From: Chryseobacterium aureum
GTDB lineage: Bacteria; Bacteroidota; Bacteroidia; Flavobacteriales; Weeksellaceae
Reading direction: 5' to 3'
Length of the DNA stretch: 64,000 nt
Assembly: GCF_003971235.1 (NCBI RefSeq)
Contig: NZ_CP034661.1
Location: 4,650,001-4,714,000, forward strand
A program made the translations under genes and the position numbers. Position 1 is the stretch's first letter. Each line of letters opens with the position of its first letter. Shown piece after piece: positions 1 through 9,610 of this stretch. Below the pieces are notes generated by a model, which ran no database searches, was not told the origin of the DNA, and was given only the letters and a program-made list of their open reading frames with translations.

Positions 1-1
1 A

Positions 2-2944
2 ACAGGAGATCTGAAAACCAATGTGGACCCCGAAGGATACAAAGTGATCAAAAGAACAGGCGTGGCGGCAATGCCTATGCTGAGTAACAACTTTGACCGT
101 GAATTCCGCTCAGAAGGACTGGTAAAAGTGCTTAATGATCCGCAGAAAAGAACCCATCTGATTCAAAAGATTACGCAGCAATGCCAAAAATATCATTTCA
201 AGGGAATCAATATTGACTTTGAGGATATGAATCTGAATTCTGATGAAAACCTGATTGCCTTCATGAAAGAACTTTCAGAGACTTTCAAAAAAAATCAGTT
301 ACTGGTTACAATGGATATCATGACAGATAATGATGATTACAATATCCCAAGACTGAATCCTTATGTAGATTATTTTGTTTTGATGGCTTATGACGAATAT
401 TCCGCAGGAAGTGATGCAGGGCCGGTTTCTTCTCAAAAATGGATTGAAGAGCAGACAGGGAAAATTGTGAAACAAACCTCTCCTCAAAAGATTATTCTGG
501 GATTGGGAGCATATGGCTATGACTGGAGTTCCAATAAGGATGATAATACCTCTGTTACTTATATGCAGGCGATTACCAAAGCCAGTGCCAGTAAAGCCGT
601 TATTGATTTTAATGACAATACTTTCAATTTAAATTATTCCTATACAGATTCTAAGAATTTAACCCACACTGTATTTTTCAATGATGCAGCTTCTATCTTC
701 AATACCATGCGTTTCTCATCAGAATATCCTTTGGCAGGAACAGCACTCTGGAGATTGGGAAGCGAAGACAGCAGAGTATGGAACTTCTATGATAAAGATC
801 TTACGTTTGCAGGGCTTTCCAAACTGAATTTAAAAACACTGGAGAATGTGAAAGGACAGACCATGGTGGATTATATCGGAGATGGAGAAGTGCTGGACGT
901 CCTTAATACTCCTCATGACGGAAAAATAGCACTGGAAATAGACCCGAAAGAGAAAATCATCACAGACGAAAATTATATTACCTATCCAAGTTCCTATGAA
1001 GTGAAAAAATACGGAAGTGCTCCTCAGAAAGAACTTGTTCTTACGTTTGATGATGGTCCGGATGAGACATATACTCCGCAGGTATTGGATATTTTGTCCA
1101 AATACCACGTTCCCGCAGCATTCTTCCTGGTAGGGCTCAATGCAGAAAAGAACCTTCCGCTCGTTAAAAGAATTTACCGCGAAGGACATGAAATAGGCAA
1201 TCACACCTTTACCCATGAAAATGTGGCAAAAGTAAGCCCGGAAAGAGCTTTGCTTGAAATGAAACTGACAAGACTGCTGATTGAATGTATTACAGGCCAC
1301 AGCACCATTCTGTTCAGAGCTCCGTATAACGCAGATTCTGAGCCTACCACATCAGAAGAGATTATTCCGGTAGCATTGGCCAGACAGCAGAATTATCTTG
1401 ATATCGGGGAAAACATAGACCCTGAAGACTGGCAGCCGGGAATCAAAGCAGATGAGATCGTAAAACGTGTAATGGCCGGGATTAAACAGGAAAGAGGGAA
1501 TATCATCCTTCTTCACGATGCCGGCGGAGATACCCGTGAAGAAACCGTAAAAGCGCTGAAAATCCTGATTCCGACTCTTCAGAAACAGGGCTATCATTTT
1601 ACGAACCTTACAAATATCTTACACAAAAGCAGAAGCGAACTGATGCCTGAAGTTCCTAAAACAAGATCCTATTACATCATGCAGCTGAATCTTGTACTGG
1701 CAACCTTTATTTATGGAGTAAGCCACTTTTTGGTTGCCCTGTTTACTATTTTCATTGTGTTAGGATTGATCAGGTTACTGCTGATGGCCTATTGGGCATT
1801 CAAAGAAAGAAAAAAAGAAAAAAAACTAGGTGAATTTCCGGTGTTGGAATCCTATCCGAAGGTTTCTATCATTGTTCCTGCTTATAATGAAGAAGTCAAT
1901 ATCGTATCTTCTCTGCAGAATTTACTGAAACAGACCTATCCTAATTTTAATATTATTATGGTAGATGACGGAAGTAAAGATTCTACCTATGAAAAGGCTT
2001 TGGAAGCATTTCCTGATCATCCGAAACTGAAAATTTTCACCAAAGGAAACGGTGGAAAAGCCACTGCCCTGAATTTTGGAATATCACAGACGGATGCAGA
2101 GTATGTAGTATGTATTGATGCCGATACCAAGCTGCAGCAGGACGCTGTGAAATATCTGATCGCAAGATTTTTGAATTCAGATCCGGAAGAAAAAATTGCA
2201 GCCGTTGCAGGAAACGTGAAAGTAGGAAACAGAGTCAACTGGCTTACCAGATGGCAGGCGATAGAATATACAACAAGTCAGAATTTTGACAGGCTGGCGT
2301 ATGCTCACATCAATGCTGTTACCGTGATTCCGGGTGCTATCGGAGCCTTTAAGAAATCTGTGATTATGGAAGCAGGAGGCTATTCATCCGATACCCTGGC
2401 AGAAGATTGTGATATTACGGTGAAAATACTGAAAGCGGGATATACCGTTGCCAACGAAAACAGAGCCGTTGCAGTAACTGAAGCTCCGGAAACCGTGAAA
2501 CAGTTTCTGAAACAGCGTTTCCGCTGGACCTACGGAATCATGCAGATGTTCTGGAAACAGAAACAGACCTTCCTTAATCCCAAATATAAAGGATTGGGAC
2601 TCTGGGCTATGCCGAATATTTTATTATTCCAATACATCATACCCTTTTTCTCGCCATTCGCAGACGTGATTATGTTTTTTGGAATCCTGTCCGGAAACGG
2701 AGATAAAATATTGACCTATTATCTGATTTTCCTTCTGGTGGATGCTTCATTAGCTTTAGTAGCATTTATCATGCAGCGGGAAAAACTCATCAATCTCTTG
2801 TATATAATTCCACAGAGATTCGGGTATAGATGGCTGATGTATATTGTATTGTTTAAAAGTTTAAGAAAAGCACTGAAAGGCGAAATGCAGTCCTGGGGAT
2901 TCCTGAAAAGAACCGGGAATGTGAAAGAGATCGCAACTTCTTAA
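2..2944 (+). CDS. GH18 / NodB polysaccharide deacetylase / GT2 fusion (5' partial)
   Basis: The reading frame is open to the left edge, so the N-terminus lies outside; the first in-window start is a GTG at 23 that need not be real. Domains in order, numbered from that GTG: a GH18-like barrel (about 1-270, GINIDFE at 61-67, a degenerate DxxDxDxE), a NodB/CE4 deacetylase (about 335-540, with FDDGP, HEIGNHTFTH and LLHDAGG), a transmembrane segment, and a processive GT2 synthase (about 610-850, with DDGS, DAD, AEDCD and QRFRW) followed by membrane helices. This combines the activities of PgaB (deacetylase plus hydrolase) and PgaC (synthase) in one chain, so it probably makes and trims an exported beta-linked amino-sugar polymer at the inner membrane. 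The domains are clear; the substrate is inferred. Confidence 0.88.
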   Translation, partial: TGDLKTNVDPEGYKVIKRTGVAAMPMLSNNFDREFRSEGLVKVLNDPQKRTHLIQKITQQCQKYHFKGINIDFEDMNLNSDENLIAFMKELSETFKKNQLLVTMDIMTDNDDYNIPRLNPYVDYFVLMAYDEYSAGSDAGPVSSQKWIEEQTGKIVKQTSPQKIILGLGAYGYDWSSNKDDNTSVTYMQAITKASASKAVIDFNDNTFNLNYSYTDSKNLTHTVFFNDAASIFNTMRFSSEYPLAGTALWRLGSEDSRVWNFYDKDLTFAGLSKLNLKTLENVKGQTMVDYIGDGEVLDVLNTPHDGKIALEIDPKEKIITDENYITYPSSYEVKKYGSAPQKELVLTFDDGPDETYTPQVLDILSKYHVPAAFFLVGLNAEKNLPLVKRIYREGHEIGNHTFTHENVAKVSPERALLEMKLTRLLIECITGHSTILFRAPYNADSEPTTSEEIIPVALARQQNYLDIGENIDPEDWQPGIKADEIVKRVMAGIKQERGNIILLHDAGGDTREETVKALKILIPTLQKQGYHFTNLTNILHKSRSELMPEVPKTRSYYIMQLNLVLATFIYGVSHFLVALFTIFIVLGLIRLLLMAYWAFKERKKEKKLGEFPVLESYPKVSIIVPAYNEEVNIVSSLQNLLKQTYPNFNIIMVDDGSKDSTYEKALEAFPDHPKLKIFTKGNGGKATALNFGISQTDAEYVVCIDADTKLQQDAVKYLIARFLNSDPEEKIAAVAGNVKVGNRVNWLTRWQAIEYTTSQNFDRLAYAHINAVTVIPGAIGAFKKSVIMEAGGYSSDTLAEDCDITVKILKAGYTVANENRAVAVTEAPETVKQFLKQRFRWTYGIMQMFWKQKQTFLNPKYKGLGLWAMPNILLFQYIIPFFSPFADVIMFFGILSGNGDKILTYYLIFLLVDASLALVAFIMQREKLINLLYIIPQRFGYRWLMYIVLFKSLRKALKGEMQSWGFLKRTGNVKEIATS

Positions 2945-2952
2945 AAAGTAGG

Positions 2953-3092
2953 GACGCTGGGAGGCGGAAGCTGGAAGTAACTTTTATTTTATCATTACTG
3001 AGAACTATAATAAAACTACTTTTAAAAATAGAATTACAGGTATGTTATCATTTTTTACGATAGCTTCCGGCTTCCTCCTCCCAGCTTCCAAC
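2953..3092. repeat. Imperfect inverted repeat in intergenic region
   Basis: The 259-bp gap after the synthase gene holds two related arms in opposite orientation: GCTGGGAGG-CGGAAGCTGGAAG near 2955-2977 and the reverse complement of GCTGGGAGGAGGAAGCCGG at about 3066-3090. The loop is about 90 nt and AT-rich. It resembles the short intergenic repeats of this genus. The long loop makes it a weak terminator candidate. Confidence 0.5.
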
Positions 3093-3135
3093 TTTCTAAA
3101 TTATAAATTCTTATCATGCTATGACGTTATTTGTT

Positions 3136-3143
3136 TAAATTTG
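3136..3143 (+). promoter_or_regulatory. Bacteroidota -7 box for the first M13 peptidase
   Basis: TAAATTTG matches the TAnnTTTG consensus used by the Bacteroidota primary sigma factor. It lies 60 nt upstream of the start codon at 3204. No convincing -33 TTG was found. Confidence 0.45.
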
Positions 3144-3203
3144 TTTCCTTGGAAAGTAACAAACAAGAAATAAATCATACATATTCTAAAAATTGTTATC
3201 ATA

Positions 3204-5261
3204 ATGAAAAAAATAACGCTTTCTTTGTTTTTAATAGCAGGGATCTGCACTCAAACTACGATGAGCGCACAAGCTAAAGCTGCTAAAGTAGCAGTGAATA
3301 ACACAGACAAAGGCTTAGACCTTAGCTTGATGGACACTTCGGTGCGTCCTCAGGATGATTTTTATAACTACGTGAGTGGAACCTGGATGAAAACAGCCAA
3401 AATTCCATCTGACAAACCAACTTGGGGCAGTTTCAATAAACTTGCTGAGGATACGGATAACAATTCCATGACCATCCTGAACTCTCTTCTGAAAGATAAA
3501 TTTGCTGACGGAAGCGAAGGAAAAAAAATTCAGGATCTGTATGCTACTTACATGAACATGCAGAAGAGAAATGCAGACGGAATCAAACCAATCCAGGAAA
3601 ACCTGAACAAGATTGATGCGATTAAAAATATGGCTGATCTTCAGAACTATCTTGCTTCTGTAACCAAAGAAGGAGAAAACGTGTTCTACGGATGGGGAGT
3701 GGATGCAGACCTTAAAGATTCTAAAATGAACGCTGTTTATCTAGGAAACGCTTCATTAGGATTAGGAAGAGATTACTATCAGAAAGTAAACGAAAAAAAT
3801 ACAGAAGCTATTGCTGAATATCAGAAATATGTAGCTTCCATGCTGAAAGAATTAGGATACAAAAATGCTGACGAAGCAGCAAAAGGTATCGTTAATTATG
3901 AAAAAAGCATCGCACAAACTTACCTGACCAACGAGCAGAGCCGTGATAACACATTGCAGTACAATCCTAAAACGATGGCTGAGCTTTCTGCTTTGGTAAA
4001 AAATGTTGACCTTCCGGGTTACCTGAAAAAAGTAGGAGTAAATACAGATAAAGTAATCATCAGCGAATTAGGGTTCTACAAGAATTTTGATAAACTGGTA
4101 AATGCTGAAAACCTTCCGGTCATCAAAGATTATCTGAAATTCCACATGATCCACGGAAGCGCTTCTTATTTAAGTGAAAACTTAGGAAACATGAAGTTTG
4201 CTTTCTATGGTAAATATCTTAGAGGACAACAGGAGCAAAGAGCTCTTAACAAGAGAGGTTTTGAGCTGATCAATGGTTCTCTGGGAGAAGCTTTCGGAAA
4301 ATTATATGTTGAGAAATATTTCCCGGCTGAAGCCAAAGCTCAGATGGTGGAATTAATCGACTATTTAAAGAAAAGCTTTGCCGTTCATATCAACAACTTA
4401 GCGTGGATGTCTTCTACTACGAAGGAAAAAGCAATGCAGAAGCTGAACAAGTTCACGGTAAAAGTAGCTTATCCGGATAAATGGAAAGACTATTCAAAAT
4501 TGAATATCGTTTCTGAAGCAAATGGAGGAAACCTTTACAAAAACCTTCAGAACATCGGAGAATGGCAGTATAACAAAGATCTTGCTAAAATCGGGAAGCC
4601 GGTAGATAAAACAGAATGGGGAATGACTCCACAAACTGTAAATGCCTATTACAACCCGGTAAACAACGAGATTGTATTCCCTGCCGCCATCCTTCAGCCG
4701 CCATTCTTTAACCCTAAAGCTGATGCTGCAGTAAACTTCGGTGGTATCGGTGCGGTTATCGGCCACGAAATGAGCCACGGATTTGATGATTCAGGAGCCC
4801 AGTTCGATGCAGACGGTAACCTGGTAGACTGGTGGACGCCGGAAGATAAAGCGAACTTCGAAAAAGCAACAAAAGCTCTGGCTTCTCAGTATGACAAATA
4901 CGAGCCTGTAAAAGGAACTTTTGTAAACGGTACATTCACCAACGGTGAAAATATTGCTGACTTAGGAGGCGTAAACATCGCTTACGATGCGCTTCAAATG
5001 TATCTGAAAGACAAAGGAAACCCAGGGAAAATCAGCGGATTCACTCAGGATCAGAGATTCTTCCTAAGCTGGGCAACCGTTTGGAGAACTTTATCAAGTG
5101 AAAAATATATGGTGAATCAGGTGAAAACTGACCCGCACTCTCCGGGATATTTCAGAAGTTTTGGTCCGCTTATCAACGTTGATGCCTTCTACAAAGCATT
5201 CGATGTGAAAAAAGGAGACAAGCTTTACAAAGCTCCGGAAGAAAGAATCAAAATCTGGTAA
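3204..5261 (+). CDS. M13 family zinc metallopeptidase (PepO/neprilysin-like), secreted
   Basis: This 685-residue protein has an N-terminal signal peptide (Lys-rich start, hydrophobic core, small residues ending near SAQA). The M13 N-terminal helical domain begins at LDLSLMDTSVRPQDDFYNYV. The catalytic domain carries the zinc motif HEMSH at about 520-524 and the third ligand in GENIADLGG at about 580. The C-terminus ends ...IKIW, as usual for the family. M13 enzymes cut small to medium peptides in the periplasm or extracellularly. A close paralogue follows at 5591; the pair looks like a tandem duplication. The gene ends with its own hairpin terminator, so the two are probably transcribed separately. 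The family call is firm; the substrate is unknown. Confidence 0.95.
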   Translation: MKKITLSLFLIAGICTQTTMSAQAKAAKVAVNNTDKGLDLSLMDTSVRPQDDFYNYVSGTWMKTAKIPSDKPTWGSFNKLAEDTDNNSMTILNSLLKDKFADGSEGKKIQDLYATYMNMQKRNADGIKPIQENLNKIDAIKNMADLQNYLASVTKEGENVFYGWGVDADLKDSKMNAVYLGNASLGLGRDYYQKVNEKNTEAIAEYQKYVASMLKELGYKNADEAAKGIVNYEKSIAQTYLTNEQSRDNTLQYNPKTMAELSALVKNVDLPGYLKKVGVNTDKVIISELGFYKNFDKLVNAENLPVIKDYLKFHMIHGSASYLSENLGNMKFAFYGKYLRGQQEQRALNKRGFELINGSLGEAFGKLYVEKYFPAEAKAQMVELIDYLKKSFAVHINNLAWMSSTTKEKAMQKLNKFTVKVAYPDKWKDYSKLNIVSEANGGNLYKNLQNIGEWQYNKDLAKIGKPVDKTEWGMTPQTVNAYYNPVNNEIVFPAAILQPPFFNPKADAAVNFGGIGAVIGHEMSHGFDDSGAQFDADGNLVDWWTPEDKANFEKATKALASQYDKYEPVKGTFVNGTFTNGENIADLGGVNIAYDALQMYLKDKGNPGKISGFTQDQRFFLSWATVWRTLSSEKYMVNQVKTDPHSPGYFRSFGPLINVDAFYKAFDVKKGDKLYKAPEERIKIW

Positions 5262-5270
5262 CAATAACAA

Positions 5271-5300
5271 CCGCTCAGCAATGGGCGGTTTTGTTTTTTT
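5271..5300 (+). terminator. Intrinsic terminator after first M13 gene
   Basis: A stem CCGCTCA/TGGGCGG with a GCAA loop (5271-5288) is followed by a T-rich run to 5300, ten bases after the stop codon. Confidence 0.85.
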
Positions 5301-5431
5301 GGGGAGTAGGGATTAGGTGGCAGATAGTAGGTAATAGGGATTAGGTGATAGGGATTAGGGAAAATAGGTAATAAGTAATGGGATTGTGAGACGGAATTGA
5401 AGGGATAATAGTTATAAAAACGGCTTCCATC

Positions 5432-5486
5432 ATTCCCCTCCCTCGGAGGGGTGGCGAAAATTCAAAGAATTTTTGACGGGGTGGTC
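5432..5486. repeat. Dispersed intergenic repeat A, copy 1
   Basis: About 55 bp with two small dyads (CCCCTC/GGAGGGG and AAAATTC/GAATTTT) ending in GACGGGGTGGT. A second, nearly identical copy lies at 58338-58392. The rest of this 329-bp gap holds only simple repeats: variants of AGGTGATAGGGATTAGG at about 5310-5360 and four copies of the 7-mer TCAAATC near 5503-5526. No gene is seen in it. Confidence 0.8.
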
Positions 5487-5550
5487 TCTACCCATTAACT
5501 TCAAATCTCAAATCTCAAATCTCAAACCAGAATTATATCAGTAAAGTTTG

Positions 5551-5567
5551 TATATTTGATAAGTTTG
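5551..5567 (+). promoter_or_regulatory. Two overlapping -7 boxes for the second M13 gene
   Basis: TATATTTG (5551-5558) and TAAGTTTG (5560-5567) both match TAnnTTTG and lie 24-40 nt upstream of the start at 5591. Confidence 0.5.
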
Positions 5568-5590
5568 TGTAAAATCAAAAATTATCTTTA

Positions 5591-7687
5591 ATGAAAAAGC
5601 TAAATATCGGAATACTTGCCCTTTCGGGTATAGTGTTTCTTAACTCTTGTGGTGCAGCAAAGACTACAGGGACAGACAATAAAACAGAGGCTACAGCAAA
5701 AGTAGCTGAACCGGTAAAAGAAGAAGCAAAAGAAGAGGGAATCAATTTATCGTATATGGATACCAGTGTCCGCCCGCAGGATGACTTTTTTAGCTATGTG
5801 AACGGGAATTGGGTGAAAACCACTCAGATTCCTTCAGATAAAGCAAACTGGGGTTCTTTCAATGCGTTGAGAGAAAATGTGGATGATGCTTCATTAGATA
5901 TTTTAAACAAAATCCTTACAGAATCTTATCCTGCCGGATCAGAGGGACAGAAAATCCAGAATCTGTATGCCTCTTTCATGGATACCAATAAGAGAAATGC
6001 AGAAGGTCTGGCACCCATCAAGGCTGATCTTGCTAAAATAGATGCTATTAAGAACGTTAATGATCTTCAAAAGTACCTATTGGAAGCTACAAAATTAGGA
6101 GACAATTCTTTCTACGGATGGAGAGTGGGTGCCGATATGAAGAATTCTAATATGAATGCGGTATATCTTGGCGGTCCGGATCTGGGACTGGGAAGAGATT
6201 ACTATCAGAAAGTCAATGAAGCCAATACCAAAACACTGGCAGAATATCAGGCTTACGTTGGGAAGCTATTTGGAGTTTTAGGATATAAAAATAATGCTCA
6301 GGCTGCGCAGAACGTCGTAGACTTTGAAAAACAGCTTGCCAATTATTTATTAACCCTTGAGCAGAACAGAGATGCCAATTTAAGATACAACCCTAAAAAC
6401 GTATCAGAATTGTCAGGGCTCGTGAAAAATGTAGACCTTGCCAAATACCTGAAAGACGCAGGCGTAAATACGGACAGAGTAATCATTGGAGAACTGAAAT
6501 ATTATCAGAATATGGATCAGTTTATTACGCAGCAAAACCTGCCTTTACTGAAAGATTATCTGAAATACCACATCATTAACGGAAACGCAAGCAACCTGAA
6601 CGACAGCTTAGAGCAGATCAGATTCGATTTCTATGCTAAATATTTACAGGGACAGAAAGAGCAGCGCCCGATGAACAAAAGAGGACTCTCTCTTGTGAAT
6701 GGAGTTCTTGGGGAAGCCTTCGGAAAACTGTATGTAGACAAATACTTCACTCCTGAAGCTAAAAAGCAGATGGAAACCTATATTGACTACCTTTTAAAAT
6801 CATTCAAAACGCACATCGCAAATATAGACTGGATGTCTCCTGAAACCAAAGTAAAAGCTCAGGAAAAACTATCCAAGTTTACCGTAAAAATCGCCTATCC
6901 GGATAAGTGGAAAGACTATTCTCAGCTAAAAGTAGAGTCTCCGAAAGAAGGCGCTACCTTATATTCTAACCTTCAGAATGTAGCAGCATGGCAGTACCAG
7001 AGAAGCTTAGACAAAGTAGGAAAACCTGTTGACAAAACAGAATGGGGAATGTCTCCTCAAACCGTAAATGCTTACTACAGCGGATCAAACAACGAAATTG
7101 TATTCCCTGCCGCCATCCTTCAGCCGCCTTTCTACAATCCGAAAGCCGATGCAGCAGTGAACTTCGGGGGAATTGGTGCCGTTATCGGTCACGAAATTTC
7201 TCACGGATTTGACGACAGCGGATCACGTTTCGATGGTGACGGTAACCTGAACAACTGGTGGACCGATGCAGACCGTAAAAACTTTGACGCAAAAGTAGGA
7301 CAGCTGGCAGCACAGTACAGTGCCTATGAACCAGTAAAAGGAAGTTTCGTCAACGGTAAGTTCACAAGCGGTGAAAATATCGGTGACTTAGGTGGAGTAG
7401 CTGTAGCCTACGATGCCCTTCAGATGTATTTAAAAGACAAAGGAAATCCAGGGAAAATCAGTGGATTTACTCAGGATCAGAGATTCTTCATGAGCTGGGC
7501 TACCGTTTGGAGAACCAAAGCTACCGATCAGTATATGATCAATCAGGTGAAGACAGATCCGCACTCTCCGGGAATGTTCAGAGCTTTCGGACCCCTCGTT
7601 AATCAGGATTCATTCATCAAAGCATTTGATATCAAACCTGGGGACAAAATGTATAAAGCTCCTCAGGACAGAATAAAAATCTGGTAA
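5591..7687 (+). CDS. M13 family zinc metallopeptidase, lipoprotein paralogue
   Basis: This 698-residue protein is a close paralogue of the product of 3204-5261; long stretches match, including the catalytic region with HEISH (about 534-538) and GENIGDLGG. The N-terminus differs: it has a type II signal sequence with lipobox LNSC at about 17-20 and then a Lys/Glu-rich linker, so it should be membrane-anchored rather than freely secreted. It probably acts as a cell-envelope endopeptidase. It has its own promoter and a strong terminator shared with the convergent gene downstream. Two anchoring modes for near-identical enzymes suggest different compartments rather than simple redundancy; that part is inference. 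Confidence 0.94.
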   Translation: MKKLNIGILALSGIVFLNSCGAAKTTGTDNKTEATAKVAEPVKEEAKEEGINLSYMDTSVRPQDDFFSYVNGNWVKTTQIPSDKANWGSFNALRENVDDASLDILNKILTESYPAGSEGQKIQNLYASFMDTNKRNAEGLAPIKADLAKIDAIKNVNDLQKYLLEATKLGDNSFYGWRVGADMKNSNMNAVYLGGPDLGLGRDYYQKVNEANTKTLAEYQAYVGKLFGVLGYKNNAQAAQNVVDFEKQLANYLLTLEQNRDANLRYNPKNVSELSGLVKNVDLAKYLKDAGVNTDRVIIGELKYYQNMDQFITQQNLPLLKDYLKYHIINGNASNLNDSLEQIRFDFYAKYLQGQKEQRPMNKRGLSLVNGVLGEAFGKLYVDKYFTPEAKKQMETYIDYLLKSFKTHIANIDWMSPETKVKAQEKLSKFTVKIAYPDKWKDYSQLKVESPKEGATLYSNLQNVAAWQYQRSLDKVGKPVDKTEWGMSPQTVNAYYSGSNNEIVFPAAILQPPFYNPKADAAVNFGGIGAVIGHEISHGFDDSGSRFDGDGNLNNWWTDADRKNFDAKVGQLAAQYSAYEPVKGSFVNGKFTSGENIGDLGGVAVAYDALQMYLKDKGNPGKISGFTQDQRFFMSWATVWRTKATDQYMINQVKTDPHSPGMFRAFGPLVNQDSFIKAFDIKPGDKMYKAPQDRIKIW

Positions 7688-7714
7688 TTTTTACCGAAAA
7701 TTGTTAGAAAAGAA

Positions 7715-7743
7715 AGAATCCGCTTCCCTACGAAGCGGATTCT
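7715..7743. terminator. Bidirectional terminator between convergent genes
   Basis: A perfect 12-bp stem AGAATCCGCTTC/GAAGCGGATTCT with a CCTAC loop lies between the stop of the M13 gene and the stop of the minus-strand gene at 7747. Confidence 0.85.
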
Positions 7744-7746
7744 CTT

Positions 7747-8811
7747 TTAATATTCTTTCTTATAATTACGGAGCACAAATTTGATTCCGGTTTCTATAAT
7801 ATCTCCCATCGTTTTACAATACTTGAAATTTACATCATAGGTGAGCTTGCGTAAAGCTGTCTTGAGTTCTGTAACATGAGCTTCCGGAGCAATATCATCC
7901 TTTTTCATAATAGCGATAAGTTTATCAAACCGGTTTTGGCTGCTGGTTACTCGTTTTACGATTTGTGATCGTACTTCCTTCCGGTATTGCTCTATAGAAC
8001 TGGGCTTAAGTTTTTCCAGTACCATATTCACCATTTGATGATTATCTTTAAAGTACTGTGGAAGATACACCTTTAAATTTCCTTCGTAAGACTGCTGGTC
8101 AAAATCAATAGGACGGATTCTGTAAATAACCTGGTCAAAATCGTGTATGGGAATCACCACATAATTATAAGAACGCATGTCACCAAGAAGACCAATGAGA
8201 CATCGCTCATTGAATTTTACAAATTCCTTGGAAATCTGGGCCTTTTCCAGCTCCGTACAGCTGTGCATATGTTTCTGAATGAAAACATCCCCAGGAATTC
8301 CCAAAATATGCTCTTCAATCAAAGTATTTTTATAAACCAGAAAGTTAATCCGGTTGGGAGAAAGCAGATCTTCAAGCTCCAGTCCGAATATTCGGGATGC
8401 ATCCGCCTGCTTGATGTAAAAATAGGTGTAATTATCATTAAGGATATTTCTTACCCGAACCCGAAAAGGTTTAGAGTTTCCAAATGTACAAAAGTCAATC
8501 GTATCTACTTTCAGATAAGGTAAAGTCGCAATATCGCCATCAGAGTGAAGAAGGGTGTAGATCTTATTTAAATTAGCCTCTATTTCCTTAAATTCAAACT
8601 CGGGATATAAAACACCGAGCCACAAAGTATCTTTGCCGTCTTTGTCCAGAATGCTCACACTGTCACTGAACCTCAGTAAATCTTCATACAGAAACTTAAT
8701 CTTAGTGGTTCTGTTATATTTTTCCAGATACTGCTGTAATGCTTCCGAAACAGGAAATATCGGTTTTCTGAACGCTATTTTTACATCTTTCATTACATTG
8801 TTCACTTTCAT
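7747..8811 (-). CDS. Conserved protein of unknown function, divergent from tssB
   Basis: This 354-residue protein has no signal peptide and no membrane segment. It is rich in charged and aromatic residues. The stretch IPIHDFDQVIYRIRPIDFDQQ (about 224-244) faintly recalls the metal-binding DFD/DFG region of kinase-like folds; I would not annotate on that alone. The C-terminal 80 residues look helical. An alternative start six codons downstream (MKDVKIAF) is equally possible. Its position divergent from the T6SS sheath genes, about 330 bp apart, makes a T6SS-linked role worth testing, but nothing in the sequence proves it. Confidence 0.7.
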   Translation of the reverse strand: MKVNNVMKDVKIAFRKPIFPVSEALQQYLEKYNRTTKIKFLYEDLLRFSDSVSILDKDGKDTLWLGVLYPEFEFKEIEANLNKIYTLLHSDGDIATLPYLKVDTIDFCTFGNSKPFRVRVRNILNDNYTYFYIKQADASRIFGLELEDLLSPNRINFLVYKNTLIEEHILGIPGDVFIQKHMHSCTELEKAQISKEFVKFNERCLIGLLGDMRSYNYVVIPIHDFDQVIYRIRPIDFDQQSYEGNLKVYLPQYFKDNHQMVNMVLEKLKPSSIEQYRKEVRSQIVKRVTSSQNRFDKLIAIMKKDDIAPEAHVTELKTALRKLTYDVNFKYCKTMGDIIETGIKFVLRNYKKEY

Positions 8812-9144
8812 TAAATATAAAGAATATTTTTTGGAATGTTTAGAAAACTCTTATTTTAACATTCATTGGAACTTTTGGATAAAAAGAAAGCATACAAAAA
8901 ATTATTTATTTTTTCTTGAATTATTTTATTTATTTTTTCATAGCTTAGTGATATCGTAATGCAGTGATTTTATGCTGAATAAATGTAAATAAATTGAGGT
9001 GATCCAAGAAAAATCTTAGTAAAATTTTTTATGTTACAGTTTTTTTTTAAATTTAAACACTGGATTGGTAATTTATTTGATTCATCAGTAAATTACTCAA
9101 AGACAGATTCAAAACCAATTAATAAATCTCAAAATAACAATAAT
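8812..9144. other. AT-rich divergent intergenic region
   Basis: These 333 bp separate the unknown minus-strand gene from tssB. The region is very AT-rich with T-runs. The frame upstream of tssB stays open to a possible start at 9031, but the extra 38 residues (Phe/Lys-rich, then Asn/Lys-rich) do not look like TssB. TTATTTGA near 9077 is only a partial promoter match. No other gene is seen. Confidence 0.5.
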
Positions 9145-9591
9145 ATGGCAATGTTTAATTATGGTGTTGGCGGAAACGAGGTAAAAGTAGACGCTAATGA
9201 AGCTATTCAGGAAATACAGGAAAATAAATCACTGATAGTAAGCCAGCTTACAACAGAAGAGTCTTATACTCCTGAAATCGTAACAGGATTAAAAACAGTG
9301 GAAGACGTTTTCAAACATTTTCAGCCTGCAATATCTGTACAGCACGAAACAGAAGACGGTGGAGTGATAGAAGAGGAATTCCGTTTTCAAAACCTTGGAG
9401 ACTTTACCCCTAAAAGCCTTACTCAGAAATCAGATTATCTGCAGCAGCTGAGCATGGAACAGGAGCAGTACAACAAAATAGTACGCCAGCTGAAAACCAA
9501 CAAAATTCTACGCAACATGCTGGAGAACGATCAGACAAGAGCCGCGTTCGTGGAAGTATTGAAAGAAGTGGCACAGGAACTTGAAAAATAA
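9145..9591 (+). CDS. tssB: T6SS contractile sheath small subunit TssB (subtype iii)
   Basis: The product is 148 residues from the ATG at 9145 (MAMFNYGVGGNEVKVDANEA). The frame opens earlier at 9031, but 9145 gives the usual TssB N-terminus. The family pattern is visible: a short N-terminal strand, then YTPEIVTGLKTVEDVFKHFQP, and a C-terminal helix rich in Gln/Lys/Glu that should pair with TssC. TssB and TssC form the contractile sheath around the Hcp/TssD tube. tssC follows after 19 bp, an operon. The form is that of Bacteroidota T6SS subtype iii. Baseplate, membrane-complex and ClpV genes are not in this window. Confidence 0.9.
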   Translation: MAMFNYGVGGNEVKVDANEAIQEIQENKSLIVSQLTTEESYTPEIVTGLKTVEDVFKHFQPAISVQHETEDGGVIEEEFRFQNLGDFTPKSLTQKSDYLQQLSMEQEQYNKIVRQLKTNKILRNMLENDQTRAAFVEVLKEVAQELEK

Positions 9592-9610
9592 TTAAAGACT
9601 ACATTAAATC

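Noticed and set aside
5303..5530. Short repeats as a CRISPR array
   Set aside because: Units are 7-17 bp, contiguous and degenerate, without unique spacers; no cas genes in the window.
7747..8811. Kinase-like protein based on the IRPIDFDQ stretch
   Set aside because: No Gly-rich loop, VAIK-type Lys or HRD motif; a single DFD is not enough.
9031..9144. 38-residue N-terminal extension of TssB
   Set aside because: Low-complexity Phe/Lys and Asn/Lys sequence, unlike TssB; the ATG at 9145 gives the standard N-terminus.
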